Shown here piece after piece: positions 38,801-52,000 of a stretch of DNA of 64,000 nt (position 1 is its first letter; every line of letters begins with the position of its first letter). The stretch spans positions 36,842,568 to 36,906,567 of the forward strand of contig CM019236.1 of NCBI GenBank assembly GCA_009741485.1. The letters run 5' to 3'. Under the pieces are notes generated by a model. The model saw only the letters and a program-made list of their open reading frames with translations, did no database searches and was not told the DNA's origin. A program made the translations under genes and the position numbers. The stretch comes from Malurus cyaneus samueli (taxonomy: Eukaryota; Chordata; Aves; Passeriformes; Maluridae).

Positions 38801-41800
38801 GTAGTTGTATTTGTACTTATATTTTTTAAAAAATTGAAATCTAAATCTATTGACTGTTCTTAGTCCATTTGCCTTCTAGCATTGTTCTGAGCATCTTCGA
38901 AGCCGTAAAATGAGACATCTCAATTGGTGGGAGAAAAGTGGTTAGTAGAAGTAGAATACCAGAAACCCACTAACACACTAATCAGTTATTATCGTGACTT
39001 TGTCAGACCATAAATTGCAGCTTTTGCGTTTCCCTATAAATGCACTTCCCTGCTCTGATAGTGAGGGCTGACATCTGGGACATATTTCAGTATGGGTTAC
39101 ATATATCATTTATTCCAGATCATTCCGAGTGATAAACCAGAGTGGATGAGGTAAAGGATGAAACCAAGGGTGGTTTTAGTCTTGTTTCCCATACTTTCTA
39201 TATATATAAATATATGTACTTCCTTTTTTTGTCTCTTTTGGGAGACTCTGTATGCCAACAAGTTCCTCTACTTATTTCTGTTGCACTCAAATACACAATT
39301 CATTATGGGCAAATTTCCTTTCTTTTTCTTCTGGCAAAAGAAGAGCCATTTTGAAGTTTTGTGTCTGATGATATTTGCTGTGTTTACTGAGCATCACAAA
39401 GGGGGTGACAGGATATTCACTTTCTGACAGTGAGACCTACTTCCATGAACCTACCTCCTCTTGCTTTCTTTTCGCATGGCTACCCTCTGGACAGACAGTA
39501 TTTTCTACCCCTCTCTACTGAGATTGCCTCTTTTCTTGTAGATATGAACCAAAATCTCCTGTCTTGGAGCAATTGCAAAGTACTGGATTGAGATTGTTTC
39601 CTTATGACAAAGAAATGAAAATGCTACTTACAGATACAGATACAGATCTGAGCGGCTTTTGAATGCATGACATGGTTTTTAAAACCTCATGCTTTAAATC
39701 ACAATTCCAGTGCTTGGGCTTGAGTTTCAAAACACTTACTACTCATGTATTAAAGGGCAAATAAAAGCAAAAGAGTAGTCCTATGCAAATTTGGCTGTGG
39801 AGTCATTATTTGTTCACATGATCATTTTCCCCTGCTTCTACCTATACAGAACCTTTACCTTTGATTTTTGCTTTGTGCTTCATGTTGAGCAAGCCATAAG
39901 TCAAAGTGCGGTTCAGATACAACCACAAAAAATGTTCACAAAGCTGGTGAAATACAAATTTAGTAAGGTCTCCAGCCAAATACCGTAAGTAGCTTTCCAC
40001 ATACAGAGACACTGGTCACAACTTTGCTTTGTAGATTTGCAAACCTGTGACTAATCAAAATTCATTTATGGAGTGCATTGCAAAACCTGAAGCCAGATGT
40101 GTTTTGCGTCATTTAGAGTTTATTGGGTACATTTAGTTGGAAAGCATATTTCTTTTTACTCTCTTCATTGGGCAATGTTTGCACACAAAAATTCCTTAAG
40201 CAACCCACAAATTGTCTTTAAAATACTAATTTTCTTTGTAGCTGAACACTTGAAAGTAATAAACATTAATTTATCAAGCTGTGTGACACTGCTTTTCCAA
40301 AGTCACATGTGTGTATCTCTGCTTGGGGTACACCATGCAGTCACCTAAGAAATCTGGTGATACCTAGATGTCCACAATAGGGTAAGCAATGAGAGAATTT
40401 GCTCATAAGTAGTTTGTCTATACTTATTTGGATATATTAATCTGTAAAAAAAGGACGTTAAAAATTGATTTTTTTTGTAATTTGATAGGCTTGATTCATA
40501 TCAGCTAAAGAACAGGAATGTGTTCTGAAGCTCAATTAGAAACGTGCACATATATTTTTAGAGCACAATCTCAAGCATACAGAAGCTAATGCATTTTGCA
40601 TCATCCTTGATGAATTTTGCATGGACTGACTTTTAGAAAAATACATGGGATCAGGAACTGAAGTCACAATAAAGTATTTCACACATTTGAAAATTCACAA
40701 AGCAAATATTTTTGGGCTTTTCCATACAATAGGTAAATCCACCATTTTTCAAAATTAAGCTTACACCATTGCTAATTTAATGGCAAAACTATTTTTTCAT
40801 TTCTAAAATTCCTGTAGCCAGAATTAATCAGAGAAAGCCTAATATGATACCTGACAGAAATACAGGACTACAAAGAGCATTTATCAGTTATGTTTGAAGC
40901 CATTAAATAGCATTAGTACTTCATTATTTTGTTGTTCAGTGTTTTGTCTGAAGAACTACTCTGCTCAATTTAGAGACAGCTTGCTAACTACAGTAAGGAA
41001 CAGTGGCTGAATTGCTTCCATTATTTAAAACATTCCAGCTTATTGTCCCTAGGGAGCAGAGCTGCACACTTCTATGCAGAGCACTGAATCAAGGACCTGC
41101 TCTTTCCTAGGTTTCATATCCATAAAATTTAGGGTTTTTTTTCCAAGCTCATGATGAGGTTAGCTACTTTTATAGCTCTTTGAAGGAAAAAAGGGATCAT
41201 AACTGAAGTATGGTAGGAGTCTGTTTCATCCAGCACAATGCAAGCAAGAGCTCGGGTACAGTCTCACCCTTGTGCATTGATCAATACTTTATGTCAACAT
41301 ATTAACCACCACAGGAATTAAGTATTAAATTAAGTATTAGAACTGTGTCAAAGGATTTGTAAAGGAATACATGCTTTGAAAGAAAAGCCTTTGCTTAATT
41401 AAGATTTTGTTAGGAAAATATTTCTTAATGGCATTGTTCTTTGTAAGTTAGCTGTTTTAAAAAGTCCTTCTCTCTCTGATGAATAGGATGGGGCTAGTAA
41501 TATCTTTTCAAAGCTCAGTTTATTTGCGGGGCATTATATATGTAAAAGAAGTCTTCTTCTACAGAGTTTTTTTTCTGATTTATATCAGTCTTTTCCTTTA
41601 TACTATTGTCTCTTGCTGATAAATTTACTTGCATACACAAATGTGAGCGGAATTTCAGAGCCAAAAAGTGATTTCTGCTATTTTATATGGGACGTTATGT
41701 CTCTAAAGCATTGGTTGTCCTGTTTCTGTGTATACAAAACACACTTAAATAATTCAATTTTCTCCTGTTTATCCACGTAGCATGTAATGCCACAGCTAAA

Positions 41801-43646
41801 ATGGCACAAATTTTTACTTATTCCATTATATTGTAATTTTCAGAAGAGTATAAGGACAATGAAAAATTATAATAACTTGAAAATGTTAATTGCACACAGT
41901 ATTTCTAAAGAACACTTATACATCTTAGAAATATTCTTAGTTCTGTGCAATTTCTATAAAGCTCTCTATAACTCCTACGTTTTTACCTGGTCATCAGAAG
42001 GCACCTAATGTTGTGCTTGGGCACCAAGTCCACTCTTGGGATCCTGTAACATCTTCATGAACTTCTGGGGAGGAAAGTGAGAAATCTCAACCAGATATGA
42101 AGAGATGCTGATGTGTGTATAATCCTCTTCATTCAGCTGGAGTCTGGGATTCACTATTCCCTATATAATTTATAAAGCTAGGTAAAAGCCACAAAACAAA
42201 AAATAGTATGTAAGCTTCCTGCCAAATAATTTTTGGACTGGAAGGCAGCACAGTGAAAATGCGCTCCTGAGAGAGTACAGGTGTATTATACTCAGTCGAA
42301 CATGTAACTTTCCCTGTGTATTTCTTTTTATCTGTAACCAAGCTGGGGCTCCCTGAGGAAAGGAGTAAGGAAAACGTATCAGGGATGGAGCATGGCTCTG
42401 GAACAAGTACTCCTTTTGTATTTCACTCTTATATTTGGGTCACCTTCCTTCTCTATGAAGAAAAACCACCACAGGTGTCTTACTGGTTGTTTTTTTGGGG
42501 AAAAGAGCAGCATATTTCTTGGCCTAAAATACCTCATGTCATGCACTGATTGTGCTGCAGGAGAGCCGTCTGCGAATCAGAAACAATCAGAAAACAAAAC
42601 CTGTCACTGCTTTACTCAACACAGCACTCTAGCAAGCTGCTAGAGAACCTGCAGGATTCCATCAGACAATCAGAATTATTGTTTTTACATCAACTACCTG
42701 TATGTAAATCAAATATGACAGTTTTGTTCTGTATAAATGAGCTCCCTACTGCTCTGTAAATTTTTTCTAGTTTATCCAACAGATTACAAAGGAAAACACT
42801 CTGGAGAAAGGGTAGAGCCTGGAAAACCTTGTGAGAGTTTAATTGTTCTACTCTCTTTCTTCCCTTCTGAACACTTTTCTCCTGTGTGACTTCAGGCACA
42901 AGGATAGCTCTTGGTTGAATGGAGGAGAGGAGAAGCACAGGGGGTCAGTCTTTGCAAGACTGCCAGAAGACCATCATGCTAAGCGCTCCAAGACCTTTCT
43001 AAAAACCAACCAAAGGACACAAGAAATGGACGGCTGCCCCAAAAGATAATATCTCTTCAATGATGTTATTATTTATTTTTTTTAAATGTTTGCTGCTGGA
43101 GTGCAGCTTTACAAGCGGGTACCTGCTTGACAATGTCTCTCTGCTCCTGCTTTATGTGCTTCATTGCTTCATTTATGAAGACTTACATTTACAATATGAT
43201 TATTTTTAATTATTTGGGTTCTTTTATGTCTAAATGCACATTTTCAAAAGATCTTTTTTCATTAAAATTTATAAAGCAAATGAATGCAATATATTTTGGG
43301 CATTAGATCACAAGACTTTAGGTCTTTTTTTCCATGTCACCTCCTAAGGGAAGGACACATTAAATTTCATAGTTTACATGGCAAAATAAGTACAGCTTTT
43401 CATCACCAGTGGTTCTCAAAGAAACTTAATTTTCTAGTGAGACACAATCTTTTGCTGGATGGCGCTCTGAAAGCAATCTAGATGTTTCTCGATTAAATAA
43501 TTTTGAACATGAGGGACATTCCTCTATTGCAGTCCTGAAAAAGCCCCTGAATGAGCTCCTGAGGAATTTGGGCTGAAGATTGCTTGGAGATTTGTAACAG
43601 ACTGGTGTGTTTCTGAAGTACTGTGTGCCTGATTGTTGTATGTGGT

Positions 43647-43693
<47 letters not shown>

Positions 43694-45962
43694 AAGCACA
43701 GATACAAAAAATCCTCATGGTCAAACATCAGTCAGATGGAATACAGTCTGTGTTTTGGCTCAGACTGGCAAAGAGGAAATGAAATTCTTCAAAGGATTAT
43801 TAGGACATTCTAAAAACTGGAACACTTAAACGAGAATAGGAAAAACATGAAGCAGGACAGGAAGATGAAAGAGAAAGGCCTGCATGTAAAACTAAATTCA
43901 ATAGATAAGAGTGTTCCTTTCAGACTTCCAGTAAACTTCCAGTGACTGGCAAACTTGGTCTTGACCAGCTGCCAAACATGACAATTTTAAGACATGCAAG
44001 ACCTTATAACCCAAGAAACACCTCAGATGAGTTATTTAGCACTTATCTCAAGCTCTCCCTTTCTCCTAGTGCTAGCCTTACTGTATTTCTTATATGTGGA
44101 CATTTTTCTACTACACACTCCCCTCCCTTCCTAATTTTCATGGTAAAGCTGTTTTATTAAACCCACAGCTGTATTAGGAAAGAGCTAGAAGCTGCAGCTC
44201 CTGGGAAAGGGGAGTAGGAGTACTCTGCCCCCCAGGAAAAGCAGGGTCAGTTTGTTTTTTCCTGGCTACTACACAGCAATTTTTGTTTTGTTAGCAAGGA
44301 GTGGATACATCTGATTTCTCCCCCTCCTTTTTTTCAAATGACAGAGAAGGTAATTTGGATCTCTTTAAGATCTCAAAAGGATGTTTAGCTAGAGTCCTTG
44401 AAAGTAATTTTGAAAATTGCTCTAGTACATTTGGAATGATAGGTTTTAACAAGCGTAGACAAAGCTGAGTATGCTCTTAATATGCAGGAGGTAGGTGATA
44501 AGAAAGTCAAGGCTTTGCCCTCAAATTGGGTTAACACCTGCCAAAATAAAGCTTTGGCCTGCCAGAAAACACTCAAAAGACAAAGACTACAGTGTCCTAG
44601 AGACTCTGAAACAAGGCCCTGATTTTTTTGGGGAGTTATTCACACCTGCAGCACCTTTTTTCTTACCTGCTAGCACTTCTTTGAGGATGGGGTATGATTT
44701 TAGCTTATGCTTCCACTAAACAGCCCTCAGTAGCTGAATTTATAAAGTGGAAAGGCCCTAAAGTCTAAATTATTATTAACTGGAGCAATTCTCTACTTTC
44801 ATCTAAACGGCCATATCTTTTGACATGAGTTCCAAACAGCTTCCTAAAGTGGCTACATCCAGTACACTTCAGACTCTTTAGAACATTACTGCACACAGGT
44901 TCATATTATTGGTCTTAGTTTAGCCTGCTTTTCACACCTTTATACAGCTGGTTGAACTATTTTTCTTGGAAACTAGTTATCTAGGATACATTTCTTTTAT
45001 GTGGATGGCTGTTTCTCAAAGTGAACCTATATTTTTGTAAACATAATTCTTTGCATGTTTTTTTCTGGATGACTTATTAAAAAGATAGCCTTCAAGTTGC
45101 TGATACATTGTTTATATAAAATATTGTTTTTGTTTTCTATTCATAGTTCTTAGAACACCTTGCTTTTATGGTTTCTGCAATTTTATTTTCCTCAAGCTGA
45201 AAACAACTGAAACAGATCGTGGCACCGCCCTCTTATCTACTAGTCTTTCCTGAAGGCAAATAGAGCTCCAGTTCCTTCTCCTCAAACAGGAAGTTCTTCA
45301 TTTGCAAACAGGAGCTTGTACTGGGGAATAACATGTTCCAGCCAATTATCCAAGCCATTTCTGTTTTCTCACTGCTTTGCTTAAAAGACAATGAGACTGC
45401 AGTTAAACAACAACATTTAAATCCTTACTGCAGTCATTTTGTAAGTATTAGCTATTCGAGCAGTTGAGTTTTTTTGTTTCTACAATAAAGAAGGGTTTTT
45501 TAAATGGATTTTGTGAAGCATTAGTCCCTTCATCCAGTGTCTTGTGCCTGGGGTGTGGTAAATGAACCCTTGAATGCTGAGCTTTTCTATCACAGGTACC
45601 TCTTTTCCCACATTTGTGTGCATTGTGCTACCACCACACTTACCCTGTCACTGAGCCTGTGATGGCAGCAGCAGCTGTGCCAGATGACCGGGACTATGGG
45701 GTACATTTTTACTGCATGAAGCAGATGCTCTTCTTTATTTAACATTGATTAAAAATCAATCTGTCTTTTAAGTCTTCGCATCTGCAAAACACATAGGCTC
45801 AGGAAGCACGGCTGGGATTTTGATTAAGTACATGTTTTCCTTTCCTCTTCTTTTAAAGGTATGAATGAAACATGAGGAAAATGACACCCAAACTTCCGTG
45901 GTGTGTGAAGGTTTTAAAATACTCAGCCAACTTTTCTCTTTCTTTTTTTTTTTCTTCTCCAG
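35886..45962. other. Anonymous non-coding DNA
   Basis: Apart from the (TG)n tract at 43649 I see nothing that I can name. 36963-37446 is open on both strands for more than 100 codons (36963-37289 minus, 37075-37446 plus), but no protein family is recognisable. Confidence 0.5.
43649..43692. repeat. (TG)22 microsatellite
   Basis: Twenty-two uninterrupted TG units, preceded by a degenerate TGTGGTGG. A pure dinucleotide array of this length is usually length-variable between individuals. The frames through it (poly-Thr-His on the minus strand, poly-Cys-Val on the plus strand) are meaningless. Confidence 0.98.
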
Positions 45963-46074
45963 ACCTAGTAGATTATTTTTTACATCTGGATTTCAGTAGA
46001 AACAGGAAGTTGATGAGTCAAATGTCCGTAGGGATTGCCCTTGTGGATATTTCAAAGATGTTGGCAAGAATGAG
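45963..46074 (+). other. Candidate internal exon, 112 nt, unknown transcript
   Basis: The segment is preceded by a long uninterrupted pyrimidine tract ending in CTTCTCCAG (45938-45962) and followed by GAG|GTAAAT, both close to vertebrate splice consensus. One of three frames is open throughout and would encode about 37 residues, including LVDYFLHLDFSR and ending in MLARM. I recognise no family, and no partner exon with compatible phase was found in the window. It could be a non-coding RNA exon or a coincidental pair of splice-like sites. Confidence 0.2.
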
Positions 46075-49000
46075 GTAAATCACCTCAAACGTCAGCTTTT
46101 GAGGCTTGATGAAGAACGCACTGCTGAAAAGGCTTCAGAGAATTTTGGAGGAAGCCCCCTGGAAGGGACATGGTCATTGAAATAATTGAGTGTTCTATAG
46201 TCACAGTTGCTTTAAGTCCACTCTAACTGCAATTATCAGTCCTTAACCACATCCATTTTATAGAAATTATCCACCTCCTTCAGTTACTTCATTAATGCAT
46301 TGGAAAAATATTGTGGAGAACATAAATTATCTTTCAAGGCCATCACTATTTTCACACAATTATTATCTTCCTCAAAGGAGAGGGTATTTAAGAGGGAGTA
46401 TGATTTCTGCAGTGTTGTATGTGCTGACCTAGCTGCTGACAGTATTTGAAGGAATTTTGCTGCATTTTCCTTGGAGGGTGTTATCCTAGCTGAAGGATGG
46501 AAATCTGCATGAAATAAACTGGGATTTTGTTACAGACTTGGGGAAGGTAAAACCTTAAAATCCCAGTTGCAAATGATTTCTCATAGACAGCTATCTTACC
46601 CCATTGCAACCAGTCCTACACATGTATTAGACTATAATTAGATGTCAATTAAAAACAGCTTTCCCAGCAGCTTACCTGACACTTGCACTGTAAAAACAGG
46701 AAGCTGAATTGCATAGTGCAGAATACTCAGCACAAAAGTTAAAACTAACTAATTTATGAAAAAAATCTGTCATGAACAGAACTTCATTTTAAAGTAAAAA
46801 CCATCTATTTGTGACTTCTTGTCAAATTCAGTCTCTAAATAATAGGTGAAATAGCAAGATTGTGCTTAGCTAGAGTAGTTTTATTTCTGGAGAGCCTAGT
46901 GAGGGATGTTTTATGAGTTATTTTAACAAAAATGAGCTATTTTAACAAAATGAGCTTATTTAACAAAACCAACATGCAAAACAGGAAGAATAGTAGAATC
47001 ATCCAGCTGTGCCATTAGAAATTATCAGGGTTTGCAGATTCATGGTTTCATTTATAGGCTTAACAAAATACACCTTGAATACATCAAATCCTAGGTCTGA
47101 TGCATGCCATTCTAGGATCAGCACATGAAAATAAGGAAGTGTATGGCTTTATCTTTCTTTCCCTTTCTCCAGCAAATGTAGAGAAGCTGGAAATCTGGGA
47201 AAATAAGAGTCAGACACATCAATTAATTTAGGAGGAAGCTGTTTGCAATTAAAATATGAAGAATCCCAAATGGTGAATATTTCTGTGTTTAGTTAAAAAC
47301 AGAGCAAAGGTGGGACCCAGCTTGATTTGTCTTTCGGTACTTTAAAATTGTCTAACCTTTTCTTAAGGTATTTGAGTCATGTCTCATTCTTTACAATTAC
47401 TTGGGCTTTTTGTTTGATTTTCTTTTCTCTCTTGTGCAATGGTATTACAAATGATGGGAAAATTATTATTTTTTTTTTAAACTGCATTATGATGTAAAAT
47501 TATGAAAATATAGCATATAGTTCAAATAAAAGAGCTAAGCATGAAATCACTGGAGAACCTGTCGACAGACATGTTTTCCCATATGAAGGCAACAGATAAA
47601 AAATGTAATAAATTCATTCATCTACACCCACTTTAAATATCTGAGCTGATCAGCAGTTTCACTGATGTGCAGCCAGACTTTGAAGTCTATCTTAGCTCTC
47701 TGGAATTCAACCAGCCACTTTCCAGACCATGTAATGCTTTGCAGATCTTTCCACATTATGTATTCCAGATGGCCATATACTTTGTGCATTTTGCCTTTCT
47801 TATTTAGGTTACTGGGGTAATTTGGGAACAAAACTTTCATGCTACAAAGTGACAACTGACATATTGTTATGCTGTCATGCTGCCTAGATACTGATGATGG
47901 ACTTTAATGAATGTTTATGAAGTTTGGGGTTGTTGTTTTTTCTCCCTTCCTTCAGTCACTTTCTTGCCCCTGGATAATGAGAAACTGAATGAGGCAGATT
48001 CTTCATGCATCACATGTAAGGCTTGAGTTTCAGAGGTGCAAGCACCCACAACTTTACATGAAATTAATTGTAGCTGGAAAAACTTAGCACCTTTTGTACA
48101 TCAAGCTGCTGGTGAATGCAAGTTTCTCCTAGGAACTGCACAGTAAGAAATGCAGCCCATAGATGGAATTAGCTGAGGCCACCAAGCTAACTTTAGGAAC
48201 CAGATTATCTACATCGTTGCAATCTTCTGCCTAAGATTGAATCACTCGTTCTCACAGGCATCAGCAAGATCTTATCCACTGCCACCCAGAAAAGAGCAGA
48301 TAGGCAGCCAAGTAACAGAAGGCTCTTCTCTTGAAAGGCTCTGAGAGCACCATACACCTTGGGAGATAGATCTGTGTCATCTGCCACTCAGACCTCTAGG
48401 TGGATCTTCATCTTCCACTTCCATGTCTGTCTCACTACACAGACCTGGAACAAAGCCTTAGGTTTCCTAAGGCTACGTTATTCTCATCTCCCTGCCCTCA
48501 CTTTGCACTAATCTCTCATTCCTTCCTTGAATCTGATAAGTCAGAAGATGTTGGAACACATTTGAAAAAAAGTAATTCCAGAAAACATTGCTTGTTCCAT
48601 GCTTTAATACAGTAAATGGGGAAAAAAATAAAAAGAAGGCCCAGACAGCTGTGAGAAGCCTTAAAGGAACATAGATCTTACAAACAGGTAAGAGAGCAGA
48701 CAAAACTGCCAAATATTGGTAAAATTGGAAGCTATTAGAAAAAAGCATTGCGGAATACCACGTAAAACATAATGCCACAAGCTTTGTTTGGCAAGTTGAT
48801 GAAAATTTCATCACTGTAGGCAAATAACTTCTGTGCTTTCTGTGCAATGCCTCACACAATATCTGTCTTCAAGAAAAGATAATTCTGCTGTAAAAGCTAG
48901 CAAACTCAAATAGCTTGTTTCATATGGGTACTCAGCTAATGCCATCTGGAAAACCAGATGTGGCTGGAAAAAAAATAGGTTTTTTTCAAAAGGATGTTTT

Positions 49001-52000
49001 TTCTTTGTGCTACCTATCATGTCTGCCAAAGCTTCTATCAGCACTGAAGTACAGTGTGCAAATTTGAAATGGGACATGGGGCAAGAGCAGATTTTCCAGG
49101 GATACCAGAACCCATGCTGCTTTTGGTTTTCCATCATTTTAACTGTTTATTTTGTAATATAATTTCTTCCTTCAAAACTTTCATTTTTTTACTTTCATCA
49201 AATCTATCCTGCCCTACAAAAAAACTATGGCCTTTTGAACTCCAAACTGATGAAAACTGAGCTTGCAAATAGTTAGATTTCTGGCACAGCAAATATCACT
49301 TAGGTTGCAAAGACAAAAGTAATGGAAAGCAAATTCCCCAGTATATGAAACCGCAGTGAAATCTCTGCTTCCCCCCAGCCTGTGGCTGTGGTCCAGCCCT
49401 AAAAAAGGCACAGTCTGATGCAGGTTATTTGTCAATATAGCCTGATGCTCTTCACTGAGATTGGAGTACCACATTACCTCCAAATGTGATTTTCTGACCC
49501 TTGCAGAATGCTGGAGACATTTCCCAGCACTATCTCAGATGCCTTGAGGCTGCTCTCTTGGGCTCCTGGTGTTGCTTTGAGGACCAAGTGCCCACTAGGG
49601 CTCCAGTTTCCAGGAAAATTCCATGGTAAGGTATTGGCATCACAAAGGTTATTGGATGTGTCCCAGAAGTAATGACTGCTTGACCATTTGTCCTGTGGTT
49701 TTCCTGATTGTCCAGGCACTTTCCCATACCCTCTAAAAAAAAAAGCATCTTCTTCAGCTCTCCATGTGCTCCTCTGGTACGCACCAGAGTACAGAGATGT
49801 TACAGCTCTATTTGTAGAGGGATAGCACGGCTAGAAAGCAAAACTACAATCAAATTTCACCCCAGACAATGTCTTTTTTGCACAGATATTGCACAGCTGT
49901 TTCCTAACCTGTTGTATTTGCAAGAAAGTTCTTCTGTGTTTATTCAGGTTCCTTCTGGAACTCTTTGTTTTCACTGTATTCACAAGGAGCACTTCAAACC
50001 ACAGCAAATTAGGAACTCTGAATGTGCTGATAAAATAACAAAGCCCTTCCCAGCACATTTCAGTGGCTGGTGGGGTTTTTGCCAGCACCTGTGACTGACC
50101 AGCTGCTAGCAAGGAAGAAAGCCATGAAGCTGAAGAGTGCTTATTCCATGTTCTCTGACAAATCTTCATGCTCAGAAAAGCACAGTTCAGCCCCCAGAGA
50201 ACATCTTTTGTTATTTGTGTTTTCTTACCCAACAGGAAATAAAGCTGTTTTCATATTTTTATACCGTCAAATAAAAATACAGCCTCTTACTTAAAAGAGG
50301 AAGTTGCACTTGTTGCATAAATCTCCAAAAATCTTCTTGCGCCCTTGTTTGGGTTAACATTAATTTTTTCATTTTAATTCTCAAGAGATGTGTCTTTTCA
50401 GCATTGCTCTGTTCTATGATGCTGTTTCTCAGTTCAGCATTTTGGAGCTGAAAAAATTCTTCAGTAAATTTTTGTATTCTTACAAACTGCCTCTTATCCC
50501 GACTGCTCTGGGAAGAGGTATTGGTAGATTACTTTTTAGTTTAGCTCCTGCAATTTTTACGCTGCTCATGCTCTTATTTTTAATATCATTATGTCTCCAA
50601 GATGATATTGCACACAATTGCAATTTGAATGGAGATTCTGGCATCTACCCTGACCTTTTCTCAGCCTAATGCAGCTGCCACTGTTCAACACACAACTCCC
50701 AGCTAAAGTAGGGAAGCGGGCAGGATCCAATTATTCACACAGGCACAATACATGAGCAAATTTTTTTTAAAATCAGTACAAATTACTTTTATTTGATTTG
50801 CTTATACATTTTTTGCATTACTACCATCAGAATAGCGAAGCTGGGGATACATTCAGAGCTCTGCATGACGAGGCACAATAGTTGACAGGGTTACATATCC
50901 CCCATTGTACAGCTGACTGAGCCAAAACCAGGTAGCTGATGAAACCCTGGAGCTGCTCCACCCTCACTTTCTCTGAGAGTGCTGCCTTCCACCCTGGCAA
51001 ACCAGCAGCCCATCCACAACCATGTGGCTGCCAAGGCTTGGCCACCCCTGCAGGGACCAGAGGAAAGTAATGGCACCACCTCTCTCAAGTGTTGTCATTC
51101 CTCATCTTTGCAATGTTCCTGGGAAAGCAATTAAGTGTAAGTCTGAGATAAAACAAAGAAAAATTTCTGTAGGTCATGTAAGAGGTTACTGTTGCAAGCA
51201 AAACAAATGCAAACCTCTCAATCCATCTTGTCACTCTGTCTGTTTCTTTAAATAATGCATTTCTTTACAAGCTGAATCTGCCTTCAGTGCCGAAACATCA
51301 GCTGCTTCTGGAGAAGAGTTTTATAAAGAGTGCTCTGAGTCAGAAAGGATTGAATTGCCCTTCAGTGTGGACATCATTTCTATGTAATTTCATTTATTCC
51401 AAGAAAGCGTAAACTCTGAAGAAAAACATACTCTGTTTAAATTATGGGGGGCTTATTGTGTCTTAAAACAATTATCCTTCAGCTGCACTTTATCTACAGT
51501 TGTCCAGACACCTGATGCTGGGAAATCAAGGCTGGCATAGTGCTAAGGGTCGTTCACCAGTTACTAGGGTAACTGGTTTCAATCTTAGTTAAATACCTTC
51601 CAAAGTTTCCATGGTATTCCAGTGAAAACAGAGTAAGTTACCTGGCAACAAAATGTATTTTTCATATGGCTGGGATTTAATTTACTGCTTATGCTGAAAG
51701 GCATCAAGGAGAAATCATGGTAAAACTGAGAGGTTATACATTTATTTAAAGTCTGTGGCAAGGTTTTTGATTTGCTATGGACAAAGTTTCCAGGATCCCA
51801 AAAAGTCAATAAAAGTAGGATCAATGACAGGCACCCATCGCACAGAGTTAATGAAGGAAAACCCTTGCTCAATTGCCTTGAAAATTCCTGAAGGTCTGCT
51901 CCTCTGGATGGTTTTCATGCTCAGATGTTGTCCGTCATTGTGAAAAACAGATTTCACAAAGCATCTCTACTAGAAACAGAATAACACCAAGACTTTCTTT

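Noticed and set aside
43493..43829. Frames with poly-Thr-His or poly-Cys-Val
   Set aside because: They are translations of the (TG)22 microsatellite.
48205..48387. 60-codon minus-strand frame with a hydrophobic centre
   Set aside because: Short, no family resemblance, no splice signals or neighbours in support.
22053..49806. A 16-base word (TACAGAGATGTTACAG) shared by about 22053 and 49790
   Set aside because: About one such coincidence is expected between positions in 64 kb, and the flanks do not match.
49831..50232. 133-codon minus-strand frame
   Set aside because: Length is compatible with chance and no motif or family is recognisable.
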